64,000 nt of DNA from Flavobacterium azooxidireducens (GTDB lineage: Bacteria; Bacteroidota; Bacteroidia; Flavobacteriales; Flavobacteriaceae): positions 3,102,001-3,166,000 of the forward strand of contig NZ_CP096205.1 in NCBI RefSeq assembly GCF_023195775.1. The letters are read 5' to 3'. Positions 52,481-60,488 of the stretch are shown here, in pieces. The notes below the pieces were generated by a model. The model saw only the letters and a list, made by a program, of their open reading frames with translations, was not told the origin of the DNA and searched no databases. The position numbers and the translations under genes are program-made. How positions within the stretch are numbered: position 1 is the stretch's first letter; each line of letters opens with the position of its first letter.

Positions 52481-52677
52481 ATAGTATTTAAACTTTAATG
52501 TAAATTTTACTTTTTCAACTTTAAATTTTGTAAAAGATAATTGGGTAAAAAACAGAAAAAAAGTATGGTGATTATGAGTTTATGATTAATTTTCCCGAAA
52601 ACGGAATACCTAAAACGTTTAAATCGCATTTTAGTTTGAAGAGGTAAATGGTTTTTTAGAAAAATGCTAAATTATAT

Positions 52678-52880
52678 GATGATTTATTTGCTACGAAGTC
52701 AGGGACTTCGTAGAGCGGATAGTTTTTTTTTGGTTGAAGATACTAAATCTAAAAAGTGATGATTTATTTGCTACGAAGTCAGGAGACTTCGTAGAGCGGA
52801 TAGTTTTTTTTGGTTGAAGATACTAAATCTAAAAAGTGATGATTTATTTGCTACGAAGTCAGGAGACTTCGTAGAGCGGA
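52678..52880. repeat. 80-bp tandem repeat, 2.5 copies, each with a hairpin
   Basis: Two full 80-bp units (52678-52757 and 52758-52837) and a 43-bp partial third (52838-52880). Copies differ only by 1-2 bases. Each unit contains CTACGAAGTC-AGG(GA)-GACTTCGTAG, then AGCGGATAG and a T8-9 run, so each resembles a weak intrinsic terminator. The third copy ends 6 bp before the stop codon of the minus-strand gene at 52887. Confidence 0.9.
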
Positions 52881-52886
52881 GAGCTT

Positions 52887-53576
52887 CTATTCTACTACTA
52901 TTTGGCTAATTTTTTCACTGTATTTTAGTTTCTTGATTAAATTAAGAGATTGATTTATGTATTTTTCTGCAACTTTAAATTCTTCTTCATTAAATTTTTG
53001 TGAGTCAATTTGGAAGTCTAGCAGAATCAAATTTTCAATAAATTCAGAGACATGAATATCTTTATTTTTCTTAAAAATACTACTTATTTCTATCTTCTCT
53101 TCTAAAGTGAGCTTCTCTTTTTCTTCAAACTTAACAACTAAATCAGGAAATCGATTTAAATTAATTTCAAATTTAAGTTTGTCGATTATTTTGTTTTTCT
53201 GCTTTTTGGTTTTTATGTATTTTTTTAGTTCTTCAATAGGTAAATCTGAACAAAAGAAGAATTCAATTTTTCCTTCAACTTCAGATTTGTGAATTTCTAA
53301 ACGATTTTCAAAAATATCTGATTTCCAACAAATAGTGATATTTCTTGATTGAGAATCAGGAGAAATAATTTCTGCATTTGCAAAAACAAAATTATCTTTT
53401 TCAGTAATTTCAATTTCAGTCATTCCGAGAAATAAATTAAAAAAATAGTCTTGAAATAGATTTTCATACTCAAGTCTACTTTGAAGTGTTTTACCTAATT
53501 GCTTTGATAATTCATTCTTAAAGCTTTCTGAAAAATTATATTTTTCCTCGTAGAAATATGAGACCCAATCTTCCAT
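52887..53576 (-). CDS. hypothetical protein, 229 aa
   Basis: ATG 53576 (MEDWVSYFYEEKYNFSESFK) gives 229 residues; a 29-codon extension upstream is basic and unlike the rest. The protein is charged, Lys/Glu/Ile-rich, alpha+beta with no signal or membrane segment. Recognisable pieces include YFFNLFLGMTEIEITEKDNFVFANAEI and EGKIEFFFCSDLPIEELKKYIKTKK. The codon use is very AT-rich, similar to the CHAT gene, which may mean recent acquisition. The 80-bp tandem repeat abuts its 3' end. No family is recognised. Confidence 0.6.
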   Translation of the reverse strand: MEDWVSYFYEEKYNFSESFKNELSKQLGKTLQSRLEYENLFQDYFFNLFLGMTEIEITEKDNFVFANAEIISPDSQSRNITICWKSDIFENRLEIHKSEVEGKIEFFFCSDLPIEELKKYIKTKKQKNKIIDKLKFEINLNRFPDLVVKFEEKEKLTLEEKIEISSIFKKNKDIHVSEFIENLILLDFQIDSQKFNEEEFKVAEKYINQSLNLIKKLKYSEKISQIVVE

Positions 53577-53779
53577 TTTAAATTTATTTGTCTTTTTGGT
53601 TACTGTTTTCTGTGAATTTCCCACGAACTTGTATATAATAGCTACTTTACATCGTATATCCATCCATCATAAAGAGTGATACTCGCATGCAATAGCCTTT
53701 TTTTTTCACTAAAATACAAAAATTCCTCATAAATTAACATTTTCACAAATAATTTTAAATTAAAAATAAATCTCTTTAC

Positions 53780-53888
53780 AGCACTAACCCGCATGAGGGA
53801 TTGAAGAGAAAAGCCCGCAGAGTAGCCGGAGCTTGCGTAGGCGGAACGAGGACTTGGAACGTAAAGCCCGACCCTTGTGGTCATGCCC
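53780..53888 (+). ncRNA. GC-rich structured intergenic element, type A
   Basis: A block much richer in GC than its surroundings. GATTGAAGAGAAAAGCCCG (5') and GACTTGGAACGTAAAGCCCG (3') are imperfect direct repeats around a hairpin region with AGCTTGCG in its loop, ending GACC-CTTGT-GGTC, ATGCCC and a T7 run. It resembles blocks I recall between genes of many Flavobacterium genomes, and is related in layout to the element at 54988. It is a candidate small RNA or mobile repeat. Reading frames across it are rejected. Confidence 0.45.
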
Positions 53889-53898
53889 AAATTTTTTT

Positions 53899-53970
53899 GT
53901 TTCAGGTTTCAGGTTTCAAGTTTGCTTTGCTAGTCTTTCTTTTGACTTTTATCAAGTTTCAGGTTTTGAC
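53899..53970. repeat. GTTTCAGG/GTTTCAAG words
   Basis: TTTCAGG-TTTCAGG-TTTCAAG at 53899-53920 and ATCAAGTTTCAGGTTTTG at 53951-53968. They directly follow the structured element. Confidence 0.6.
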
Positions 53971-54072
53971 AAAAAAGAGAAAGCCCTGCTACTTGGGGAT
54001 TTTCGCAGGACTTTCTTCAACCAAACTTAACCAAACTTTTTAATCTAACTAACCAAACTCAAATTTATTTAC

Positions 54073-54690
54073 TTATTTTTTGTCTTCAATCAACGCTTTT
54101 GTTCCATCTGCTTTGTAGTAGTAGTAACTGTTGTCGTTGTAGGTGTAACCGCTGGTATAGTTTTCTGAACTTCCGTAGTAGGTGTTATGGGCGTAACCAT
54201 TGTTTCCTCTTGTAAAATTCACTTGACCAATTGTGCGGGTGATCATTCCTCTGTTGTTATATACAATTTGCATGCCACCAATTTGTGAAAGTGCAAAACG
54301 GTTGTATCTCATATAGACTGTTCCGATACGGCTTACGCGGTTTCTATTGTCGTAGTTAATGAACGTGTTGCCAACGCGACGAACTCTTCCAAAACTATCG
54401 TGCTCAATCCGAACTCCGTAATTCACGGCTGCTGCGGTGGTTCCTCGGGTGCCTCCTTTGCGGTAGAAGATGCCTCCTTGACTGTCTTGCGGACGAGTGT
54501 TAAAATCGAAATCACCGTTTAAGAATACAAAGAACTCGATACCTCGCTCCATGAATACAATTGGTTCTGCGTCCATGTAATTTGAGTAAGCAACATTTCT
54601 TTCAAAATCAGAAAAAGTTGTTTTTTCTGCTGCTAAAGCCAAACTTCCAACCAGTAAGTTTGCGGCTACTAAGAGGGTAATTTTTTTCAT
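54073..54690 (-). CDS. secreted hypothetical protein, Gly/Tyr/Asn-rich
   Basis: 205 residues with a signal peptide (MKKITLLVAANLLVGSLALA). The middle has short beta repeats of the type VNYGVRIEHDSFGRVRRVGN, FINYDNRNRVSRIG, VYMRYNRFALSQIGG and MQIVYNNRGMITRTIG, each about 20-22 residues. The tail is rich in Tyr and Asn (YTYNDNSYYYYKADGTK). It is probably periplasmic or outer-membrane associated. This looks like a Bacteroidota-specific protein of unknown function. Confidence 0.65.
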   Translation of the reverse strand: MKKITLLVAANLLVGSLALAAEKTTFSDFERNVAYSNYMDAEPIVFMERGIEFFVFLNGDFDFNTRPQDSQGGIFYRKGGTRGTTAAAVNYGVRIEHDSFGRVRRVGNTFINYDNRNRVSRIGTVYMRYNRFALSQIGGMQIVYNNRGMITRTIGQVNFTRGNNGYAHNTYYGSSENYTSGYTYNDNSYYYYKADGTKALIEDKK

Positions 54691-54987
54691 GACACATTCG
54701 ATTTAAACTTTTTGCCTACTCTTGAGTTTTTCAGCTTTCACTAAAAACTGATTTGTTTCAGTTTCTTGTTTAGTTATTTTCAATTGCTGTGCCAAAAATG
54801 AATTTTGTGTTGTGAATGAGTTGTTAATGATTTTTAAGTGGTTGATTTTAAGGGTGATGGGTAATGGGTGATGGGTGAAAGGGGGAACACAGATTTCTAA
54901 AATTTGAAAAAAAAATAATAAACGATTTCCAAAAACAGACAACGGATAACCTACAACGGATTTAGAAGCGAATGGCTCGGGCATTTT

Positions 54988-55065
54988 CAGCCATCCTTAT
55001 TCCCGCTATCCGCTCTATCTTTTGTTTCGCAAGCTACACAAAAGGATACCGCTTCTATCGGGGCT
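54988..55065 (-). ncRNA. GC-rich structured intergenic element, type B
   Basis: On the minus strand: CCGATAGAAGCGGTATCC, then a hairpin CTTTTGTG..AGCTTGCG..ACAAAAG, then GATAGAGCGGATAGCGGGA. Two imperfect direct repeats (GATAGAAGCGGTATC and GATAGAGCGGATAGC) flank the hairpin, the same layout as the element at 53780. It lies within the 463-bp gap between the Gly-rich protein gene and uvrA, which is otherwise filled with tandem words and has no gene. Confidence 0.45.
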
Positions 55066-55094
55066 AAAAAGGAAACAAATCGCCTACTTGGAAA

Positions 55095-55152
55095 GTTTTC
55101 AGTCGCAGTTTTCAGTCGCAGTTTACAGAAAACAGACAACAGACAACAGAGA
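55095..55152. repeat. TTTTCAGTCGCAG and CAGACAACAGACAAC words
   Basis: TTTTCAGTCGCAG twice at 55096-55121, then TTTACAGAAAACAGACAAC and AGACAACAGAGAAC. They end at the stop codon of uvrA. The CAGACAAC word also occurs at 54935. Confidence 0.65.
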
Positions 55153-55153
55153 A

Positions 55154-57946
55154 CTACTTCAACTTCTCCTTCAAATACTTCCCCGTAATCGATTTTTTGT
55201 CTTTTGCCACTTCTTCCGGAGTTCCGAAAGCAATTAATTGCCCACCGTTTTCGCCACCTTCCGGACCAATGTCGATGATGTAATCGGCACATTTAATTAA
55301 GTCCAAATTATGCTCAATGACAATAATGGAATGTCCTTTTTCGATTAACGCTTCAAACGAAGCAAGTAATTTTTTAATATCGTGAAAATGCAAACCGGTG
55401 GTAGGTTCATCAAACACAAAAAGAGCTTTGTCTTTGGTTGTTCCTTTCACTAAAAACGAGGCGAGTTTAATACGTTGAGCTTCTCCACCCGAAAGAGTAG
55501 AGGAGGATTGACCCAATTGCACATAACCTAAACCAACATCTTGAAGCGGTTTCAATTTCTGAATGATTTTGGTTTGCTTTTGTTCGTCAAAAAAAGCAAC
55601 GGCATCATCGATGGTCATTGTCAAAATGTTATCAATATTTTTTCCTTCAAATTGTACTTCGAGGATTTCTTTTTTGAAACGTTTTCCGCCACAGGTTTCA
55701 CATTCCAAATGAACGTCGGCCATAAATTGCATTTCGATGGTTACTTCGCCATCGCCTTTGCAGGTTTCACAACGACCGCCATCCACATTAAACGAAAAAT
55801 GTTTCGGTAAATAACCTCTAATTTTAGATAGTTTTTGTTTCGTAAACAAATCCCGAATATCATCATACGCTTTGATGTACGTTACAGGATTAGAACGAGA
55901 ACTTCGCCCAATCGGATTTTGATCGACGTATTCAATGTGTTTAATATGCGAGAAATTGCCACGTAATTCAGTGAATTGTCCGGCTTTATCGCTCACACCT
56001 TCTAATTTTTTCTGTAAAGCAGGAAACAATATTTTTTTAACTAACGTACTTTTTCCGCTTCCTGAAACGCCGGTAATCACGGTTAAACAATCCAAAGGAA
56101 AGTTGACGTCAATATTTTTTAAATTGTTTTCACGAGCTCCGATAATTTCGATATGATTCTTGAATTTCCGTCTTTTTTTAGGAACCTCAATTTCTAATTC
56201 GCCGTTTAAATATTTCGCCGTTAATGAATCAGCTTTTAGAATTTCACTAAAATCGCCTTCGGCAACTAAATGACCACCGTGCGTTCCAGCCTCTGGACCA
56301 ATATCGATGATGCGGTCGGCGGCTTTCATAATGTCTTCGTCATGTTCAACAACGATTACTGTATTGCCTAGGTTTCTCAGGTTTTTCAAAACTTCAATCA
56401 ACCGTTCAGTATCTTTTGGATGCAATCCTATGCTAGGTTCATCTAAAATATACATCGAACCCACCAAACTACTTCCTAACGACGTAGCCAAGTTGATGCG
56501 TTGCGATTCGCCACCCGAAAGAGAAGCGGAATTTCGGTTTAACGTTAGATAATTCAAACCCACTTCATCCAAAAATTTCAATCGGTTATTGATTTCAATC
56601 AGCAATCGTTTCGCTACTTTTTGATCGTATTCTGATAATTCCAATTGTTGAAAAAAGACAATTAAATTTTTTATTGGCAAATCAACCAACTCCGAAACGG
56701 TTTTGTTGCCTACCTTAATATAATTGGTTTCCGTTCGTAAACGTTTTCCTTTACAAGTTGGACATTTTGTTTTTCCTCGGTAACGCGAAAGCATCACACG
56801 GTTTTGGATTTTATAATTTTTCTCTTCCAATTCTTTGAAGAAATCGTGTAATCCGGTGAAATATTTATTTCCGTTCCAAATCAACTGTTTTTGTTCATCA
56901 GTCAATTGAAAATAGGGTTTGTGAATCGGGAAATCGAATTTGTAGGCATTATTCACCAACTGATCGCGGTACCATCCCATACTTTCGCCTCGCCAAGGGA
57001 AAATAGCATTTTCATAAACGGATAAAGCGGTGTTAGGAACAACTAATTCTTCATCAATTCCAATAATATTTCCGTAGCCTTCACAAGTCGGACAAGCTCC
57101 GTACGGATTATTAAAACTGAACAAATGAACATTTGGTTCTAAAAATGTGATACCATCTAATTGAAAATTGGTGCTGAATTCGAGTCTTTTTTGAGTTGTG
57201 ACATCTTGCACATAACATTCGCCTTTTCCTTCATAAAAAGCGGTTTGAATGGCGTCGGCTAATCGATTTAAGAACTCCTCATCGTCTTTCACTACAATTC
57301 GGTCGATGATTAAAAGAATGTCTTTATTGTCTAAGGAGTGCAGTTCTAATTCATCCAAACGGATCATTTCATTTTCAACTAAAATCCGAATAAAACCTTG
57401 TTGAAGCAACACTTTCAATTTGTCTTCCAGTGCTCTTCCTTCTTCCAAATGAATAGGAGCGAGGAGGAGCCATTTGCTTTCTGGTTCAAATGAGGTAATG
57501 ATTTTCACCACATCCGAAACATTTTGTTTTTTTACTTCTTGACCTGAAACAGGCGAAAAAGTTTTACCAATTCGGGCAAAAAGTAATTTCAGATAATCAT
57601 ATATTTCTGTAGAAGTACCAACCGTAGAACGAGCATTGGTTGTATTTACTTTTTGCTCGATAGCAATGGCAGGAGCAATACCTTTAATATATTCCACTTT
57701 CGGCTTGTCTAATCTTCCAAGGAATTGACGAGCATATGACGACAAACTTTCCACATAACGTCGCTGACCTTCGGCATACAACGTATCAAACGCCAAACTC
57801 GATTTTCCGGAACCAGAAAGTCCTGTGATAACCACTAATTTGTTTCGCGGAATCGCCACATCAATGTTTTTAAGATTGTGTAGTTGAGCTCCTTTAATTA
57901 GGATATTTTTCTTGGGTTCGAGTAGGGCAAATTCTTCTGGTGTCAT
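55154..57946 (-). CDS. uvrA: excinuclease ABC subunit UvrA
   Basis: 930 residues. Two ABC ATPase halves: Walker [27 protein letters not shown] (~44) and [13 protein letters not shown] (~645), signatures [13 protein letters not shown] and [13 protein letters not shown], Walker [12 protein letters not shown] and [11 protein letters not shown]. Zinc modules: CPTCEGYG (first half), CPTCKGKR (first half) and [16 protein letters not shown] (second half). UvrA detects bulky DNA lesions and loads UvrB in nucleotide excision repair. Full length; no anomaly. Confidence 0.97.
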   Translation of the reverse strand: MTPEEFALLEPKKNILIKGAQLHNLKNIDVAIPRNKLVVITGLSGSGKSSLAFDTLYAEGQRRYVESLSSYARQFLGRLDKPKVEYIKGIAPAIAIEQKVNTTNARSTVGTSTEIYDYLKLLFARIGKTFSPVSGQEVKKQNVSDVVKIITSFEPESKWLLLAPIHLEEGRALEDKLKVLLQQGFIRILVENEMIRLDELELHSLDNKDILLIIDRIVVKDDEEFLNRLADAIQTAFYEGKGECYVQDVTTQKRLEFSTNFQLDGITFLEPNVHLFSFNNPYGACPTCEGYGNIIGIDEELVVPNTALSVYENAIFPWRGESMGWYRDQLVNNAYKFDFPIHKPYFQLTDEQKQLIWNGNKYFTGLHDFFKELEEKNYKIQNRVMLSRYRGKTKCPTCKGKRLRTETNYIKVGNKTVSELVDLPIKNLIVFFQQLELSEYDQKVAKRLLIEINNRLKFLDEVGLNYLTLNRNSASLSGGESQRINLATSLGSSLVGSMYILDEPSIGLHPKDTERLIEVLKNLRNLGNTVIVVEHDEDIMKAADRIIDIGPEAGTHGGHLVAEGDFSEILKADSLTAKYLNGELEIEVPKKRRKFKNHIEIIGARENNLKNIDVNFPLDCLTVITGVSGSGKSTLVKKILFPALQKKLEGVSDKAGQFTELRGNFSHIKHIEYVDQNPIGRSSRSNPVTYIKAYDDIRDLFTKQKLSKIRGYLPKHFSFNVDGGRCETCKGDGEVTIEMQFMADVHLECETCGGKRFKKEILEVQFEGKNIDNILTMTIDDAVAFFDEQKQTKIIQKLKPLQDVGLGYVQLGQSSSTLSGGEAQRIKLASFLVKGTTKDKALFVFDEPTTGLHFHDIKKLLASFEALIEKGHSIIVIEHNLDLIKCADYIIDIGPEGGENGGQLIAFGTPEEVAKDKKSITGKYLKEKLK

Positions 57947-58049
57947 AGCAAAGTTGAAAGAATCGCAAAGATAGTGATTTGAAATTTCAATTAAAAGGTT
58001 GGGATTTTCTATTTTTTATGGAGTTAACAACTCACTTTCTGAGAATGCT

Positions 58050-58082
58050 ACACCTGACAGGTTTCAAAAACCTGTCAGGTGT
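58050..58082. repeat. palindrome ACACCTGACAGG / CCTGTCAGGTGT
   Basis: A 15-bp perfect inverted repeat with a 3-nt centre between uvrA and the sigma-factor gene. This exact word type is, to my knowledge, common between genes of many Flavobacteria. The rest of the 352-bp gap holds only the sigma-factor promoter. Confidence 0.65.
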
Positions 58083-58170
58083 AAAAAGCCACTTTTTTAT
58101 GCAAAAAATGACATATTTATTATGGTTTTCCACATTTATTGCATTTTGAATGTTAAAATTTCAGTTAATA

Positions 58171-58203
58171 TTTGCTTCTTAAAATAAAATAGTGTTACAT
58201 TTG
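58171..58203 (+). promoter_or_regulatory. promoter of the sigma-factor gene
   Basis: TTTG at 58171-58174, a 21-bp spacer, TACATTTG at 58196-58203. The start would be near 58209, leaving a leader of about 90 nt before ATG 58299. Confidence 0.7.
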
Positions 58204-58298
58204 GCTAATGATTAATCTTTATTTAACAACTGCTTATAGGAAAAAAATACTTTTTTAGAAAAATTTAGTTCAAAACGCGAAATTAAAAAGGTATTACT

Positions 58299-58886
58299 AT
58301 GGCTACTGTTAATCAACTCCCAGACGCTTTATTGGTTAAGAATTACATTGCTGGTGATGAGCAATCGTTGGCTATTCTTATTGAAAGACATCAATCTAAA
58401 ATTTACGGATTTATCTATTCCAAAATTGCAGATCGCGATATAACTGATGACGTTTTTCAAGATACTTTCATTAAGGTAATTAAAACGTTAAAATCAAATT
58501 CATATAACGAAGAAGGCAAGTTTTTACCGTGGGTAATGCGAATTGCTCATAATTTAGTTGTCGATCACTTCAGAAGAAATAAAAAAATGCCAATGCAACG
58601 CGAAACAGAAGAATATTCTATCTTTTCGTATATGTCTGATAATTCGATGAATGTTGAAGGCCGAATGATTACCGATCAAGTAGAAAGTGATTTGCAACGT
58701 CTATTGGAAGAATTACCTGCCGATCAAAAAGAAGTATTGGTAATGCGAATGTACCAAGATATGAGTTTCAAAGAAATCGCCGATTTAACCGGAGTTAGCA
58801 TTAACACCGCTTTAGGTAGAATGCGTTATGCTTTAATGAATTTAAGAAAAGTAATTGAAAAAAATCAAATAATTTTAACCAATTAA
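58299..58886 (+). CDS. ECF-type RNA polymerase sigma factor
   Basis: 195 residues. Region 2: LIERHQSKIYGFIYSKIADRDITDDVFQDTFIKVIKTL and FLPWVMRIAHNLVVDHFRR. Region 4: LQRLLEELPADQKEVLVMRMYQDMSFKEIADLTGVSINTALGRMRYALMNLRK. No anti-sigma gene is adjacent. The form, with an N-terminal MATVNQLPDALLVKNYIAGDEQ, is common and conserved in Flavobacteriaceae. The downstream 47-residue protein gene is 52 bp away and probably co-transcribed. Confidence 0.93.
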   Translation: MATVNQLPDALLVKNYIAGDEQSLAILIERHQSKIYGFIYSKIADRDITDDVFQDTFIKVIKTLKSNSYNEEGKFLPWVMRIAHNLVVDHFRRNKKMPMQRETEEYSIFSYMSDNSMNVEGRMITDQVESDLQRLLEELPADQKEVLVMRMYQDMSFKEIADLTGVSINTALGRMRYALMNLRKVIEKNQIILTN

Positions 58887-58938
58887 ACAATATTTGGAAA
58901 AGTCTTTCGTTGTAGATTAAAACAAACATATTTTATCT

Positions 58939-59082
58939 ATGGCAAAACTTTACACTAGAAAAAAGTTAGCGACTCCAAAGATGTTACCTAAAAAAGAAAC
59001 TATAAGTTTTTTGCTCAACTACTCCAAGGCACTGAGCATTGTTAAAGTAGGTAACATGTCTTTCGAAACTATTGCTAACTAA
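58939..59082 (+). CDS. small basic protein, 47 aa, downstream of the sigma factor
   Basis: ATG 58939 encodes MAKLYTRKKLATPKMLPKKE followed by TISFLLNYSKALSIVKVGNM and SFETIAN, ending at TAA 59080-59082. A basic N-terminal tail (four Lys/Arg clusters) precedes an amphipathic helix FLLNYSKALSIVKV. It lies between the sigma gene and a strong terminator, with normal codon use and an ORF-like AT pattern. No characterised homologue comes to mind. It may be conserved with the sigma gene; anti-sigma or nucleic-acid binding roles are guesses. Confidence 0.65.
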   Translation: MAKLYTRKKLATPKMLPKKETISFLLNYSKALSIVKVGNMSFETIAN

Positions 59083-59087
59083 AAGGA

Positions 59088-59119
59088 ACATCCCGATTAA
59101 AGTCGGGATGTTTTTTTTT
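59088..59119. terminator. strong, possibly bidirectional terminator
   Basis: ACATCCCGA, loop TTAAAG, TCGGGATGT at 59088-59111, then T9. It ends the sigma-factor operon and overlaps the 3' end of the convergent nth gene. Confidence 0.88.
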
Positions 59120-59759
59120 CGTATTCTTTTAAAACCGACTTTCTTCCAATCGTTCTTGTAATCACATCTTTCTCCAAACTCCATCCACGAGCCGGCGAAT
59201 ATTCTCGTCCGTACCAAATAATCTGCAAATGCAAATCATTCCACAATTCTCTCGGAAAGATCGCTTTCGCATCGCGTTCCGTTTGCACCACATTTTTTCC
59301 TTCGGATAAATTCCAACGATACATTAAACGATGAATATGCGTATCCACCGGAAAAGCCGGCACACCAAACGCCTGACTCATCACCACACTCGCCGTTTTA
59401 TGACCCACCGCAGGAAGTTCTTCCAACGCTTCAAAACTTTGCGGAACCAAACCATTGTGCTTTTGAATCAAAATTTCCGATAAACCGTGAATTCCCTTCG
59501 ATTTCATCGGCGAAAGTCCGCACGGACGAATAATTTCCTTAATTTCTTCCACACTCATTTTCACCATATCATACGGATTGTCCGCTTTAGCAAACAAAAG
59601 TGGCGTAATTTGATTCACCCGAACATCCGTACATTGAGCCGAAAGCAACACCGCAATCAACAAAGTATACGGATCTTTGTGGTCCAAAGGCACCGGAATT
59701 GTCGGATATAACTCATTTAACTTATTTATAACAAACGTTGCACGGTCTTTCTTCGTCAT
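59097..59759 (-). CDS. nth: endonuclease III-family DNA glycosylase without the Fe-S cysteines
   Basis: 220 residues. The helix-hairpin-helix and catalytic residues are clear: LEELPAVGHKTASVVM with the catalytic Lys, and FPVDTHIHRLMYRW with the catalytic Asp. It removes oxidised pyrimidines and cuts abasic sites in base excision repair. The C-terminus HLQIIWYGREYSPARGWSLEKDVITRTIG replaces the CX6CX2CX5C cluster loop of E. coli Nth with no Cys at all, so there is no 4Fe-4S cluster. The protein ends in a basic tail KSVLKEYEKKTSRL. Confidence 0.93.
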   Translation of the reverse strand: MTKKDRATFVINKLNELYPTIPVPLDHKDPYTLLIAVLLSAQCTDVRVNQITPLLFAKADNPYDMVKMSVEEIKEIIRPCGLSPMKSKGIHGLSEILIQKHNGLVPQSFEALEELPAVGHKTASVVMSQAFGVPAFPVDTHIHRLMYRWNLSEGKNVVQTERDAKAIFPRELWNDLHLQIIWYGREYSPARGWSLEKDVITRTIGRKSVLKEYEKKTSRL

Positions 59760-59849
59760 TTTCGTAATTTTATGATTGTAAATTTATACTATTAATTTTT
59801 ATGTGCCTAATCCAGCTTTCCGTTCCAAGATTTATTAAGGATCATTCGA

Positions 59850-59940
59850 TTTTTAGATTATTAGATTATCAGACTTTTCTAATAATCTAAGAATCCAAGA
59901 ATCCAAAAATCTAATCATCTAACAATCTAAAAATCAAACA
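59850..59940. repeat. AATCTAA/AATCCAAGA tandem words
   Basis: TTAGATTATTAGATTATCAG and its inverse (AATCTAAGAATCCAAG, AATCTAATCATCTAAC, AATCTAAAAATC) fill the gap between nth and bcp, ending at the bcp ATG. The two halves can pair. Confidence 0.65.
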
Positions 59941-59941
59941 T

Positions 59942-60394
59942 ATGACAACATTAGAAAAAGGCGACAAAGCACCCAATTTTTCAGCAAAAGACCAAGACGG
60001 AAACACCCATTCTTTATCCGATTACAAAGGAAAAAAATTAGTAGTTTTCTTCTATCCAAAAGCCAACACGCCGGGTTGTACAGCAGAAGCTTGCGATTTA
60101 CGTGATAATTTTACTCGTTTCCAAGCCAAGAATTATGCACTTTTGGGCGTAAGTGCCGACAATGCCAAAGCACAATCAAATTTCAAAAACAAATACGAAT
60201 TTCCATTTCCACTTTTAGCCGATGAAGACAAAGCAGTCATTCAAGCCTTTGGTGTTTGGGGACCCAAAAAATTTATGGGAAAAGAATACGACGGAATTCA
60301 TCGCACCACATTTGTAATCAACGAAAACGGAATTATTGATGAGGTTATCACTTCTGTAAAAACTAAAGCCCACGCAGCACAAATTTTAGGATAA
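59942..60394 (+). CDS. bcp: thiol peroxidase, Bcp-type peroxiredoxin
   Basis: 150 residues. Thioredoxin fold with LVVFFYPKANTPGCTAEACDLRDNF: peroxidatic Cys46 and resolving Cys51, the TPGCTxEAC signature of atypical 2-Cys Bcp. It reduces H2O2 and organic hydroperoxides with thioredoxin in the cytoplasm. The Trp-containing FGVWGPKKFMGKEYDGIHRTTFVI region is typical. It is a single gene preceded by tandem words and followed by a long inverted repeat. Confidence 0.95.
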   Translation: MTTLEKGDKAPNFSAKDQDGNTHSLSDYKGKKLVVFFYPKANTPGCTAEACDLRDNFTRFQAKNYALLGVSADNAKAQSNFKNKYEFPFPLLADEDKAVIQAFGVWGPKKFMGKEYDGIHRTTFVINENGIIDEVITSVKTKAHAAQILG

Positions 60395-60419
60395 GAACAA
60401 AAACAGGTTCATGTAATTT

Positions 60420-60484
60420 AAGCCACGAATTCCACTAATTTACACAAATCAATTCGTGAAATTAGTGGAATTCGTGGCTTTTTA
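60420..60484. terminator. 22-bp inverted repeat, bidirectional terminator
   Basis: AAGCCACGAATTCCACTAAT.. and its exact complement form a 22-bp stem with a 17-nt loop, flanked by T-rich ends on both sides, between the convergent bcp and the unknown gene. The word GCCACGAATTCCAC resembles a dispersed flavobacterial repeat; GTGTAATCCGTGGCG at 24180-24194 is a likely relative. Confidence 0.75.
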
Positions 60485-60488
60485 TCTT

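Noticed and set aside
52678..52880. CRISPR array
   Set aside because: Units are 80 bp, adjacent and nearly identical throughout with no unique spacers; no cas gene is present in the window.
53642..54043. Frames 53642-53890 (minus) and 53801-54043 / 53833-54030 (plus)
   Set aside because: They cross the GC-rich structured element and the GTTTCAGG words; composition is not protein-like.
54703..55292. Frames 54703-54984 and 54987-55292 (minus)
   Set aside because: They read through tandem words and structured element B, and the second overlaps the uvrA 3' end in another frame.
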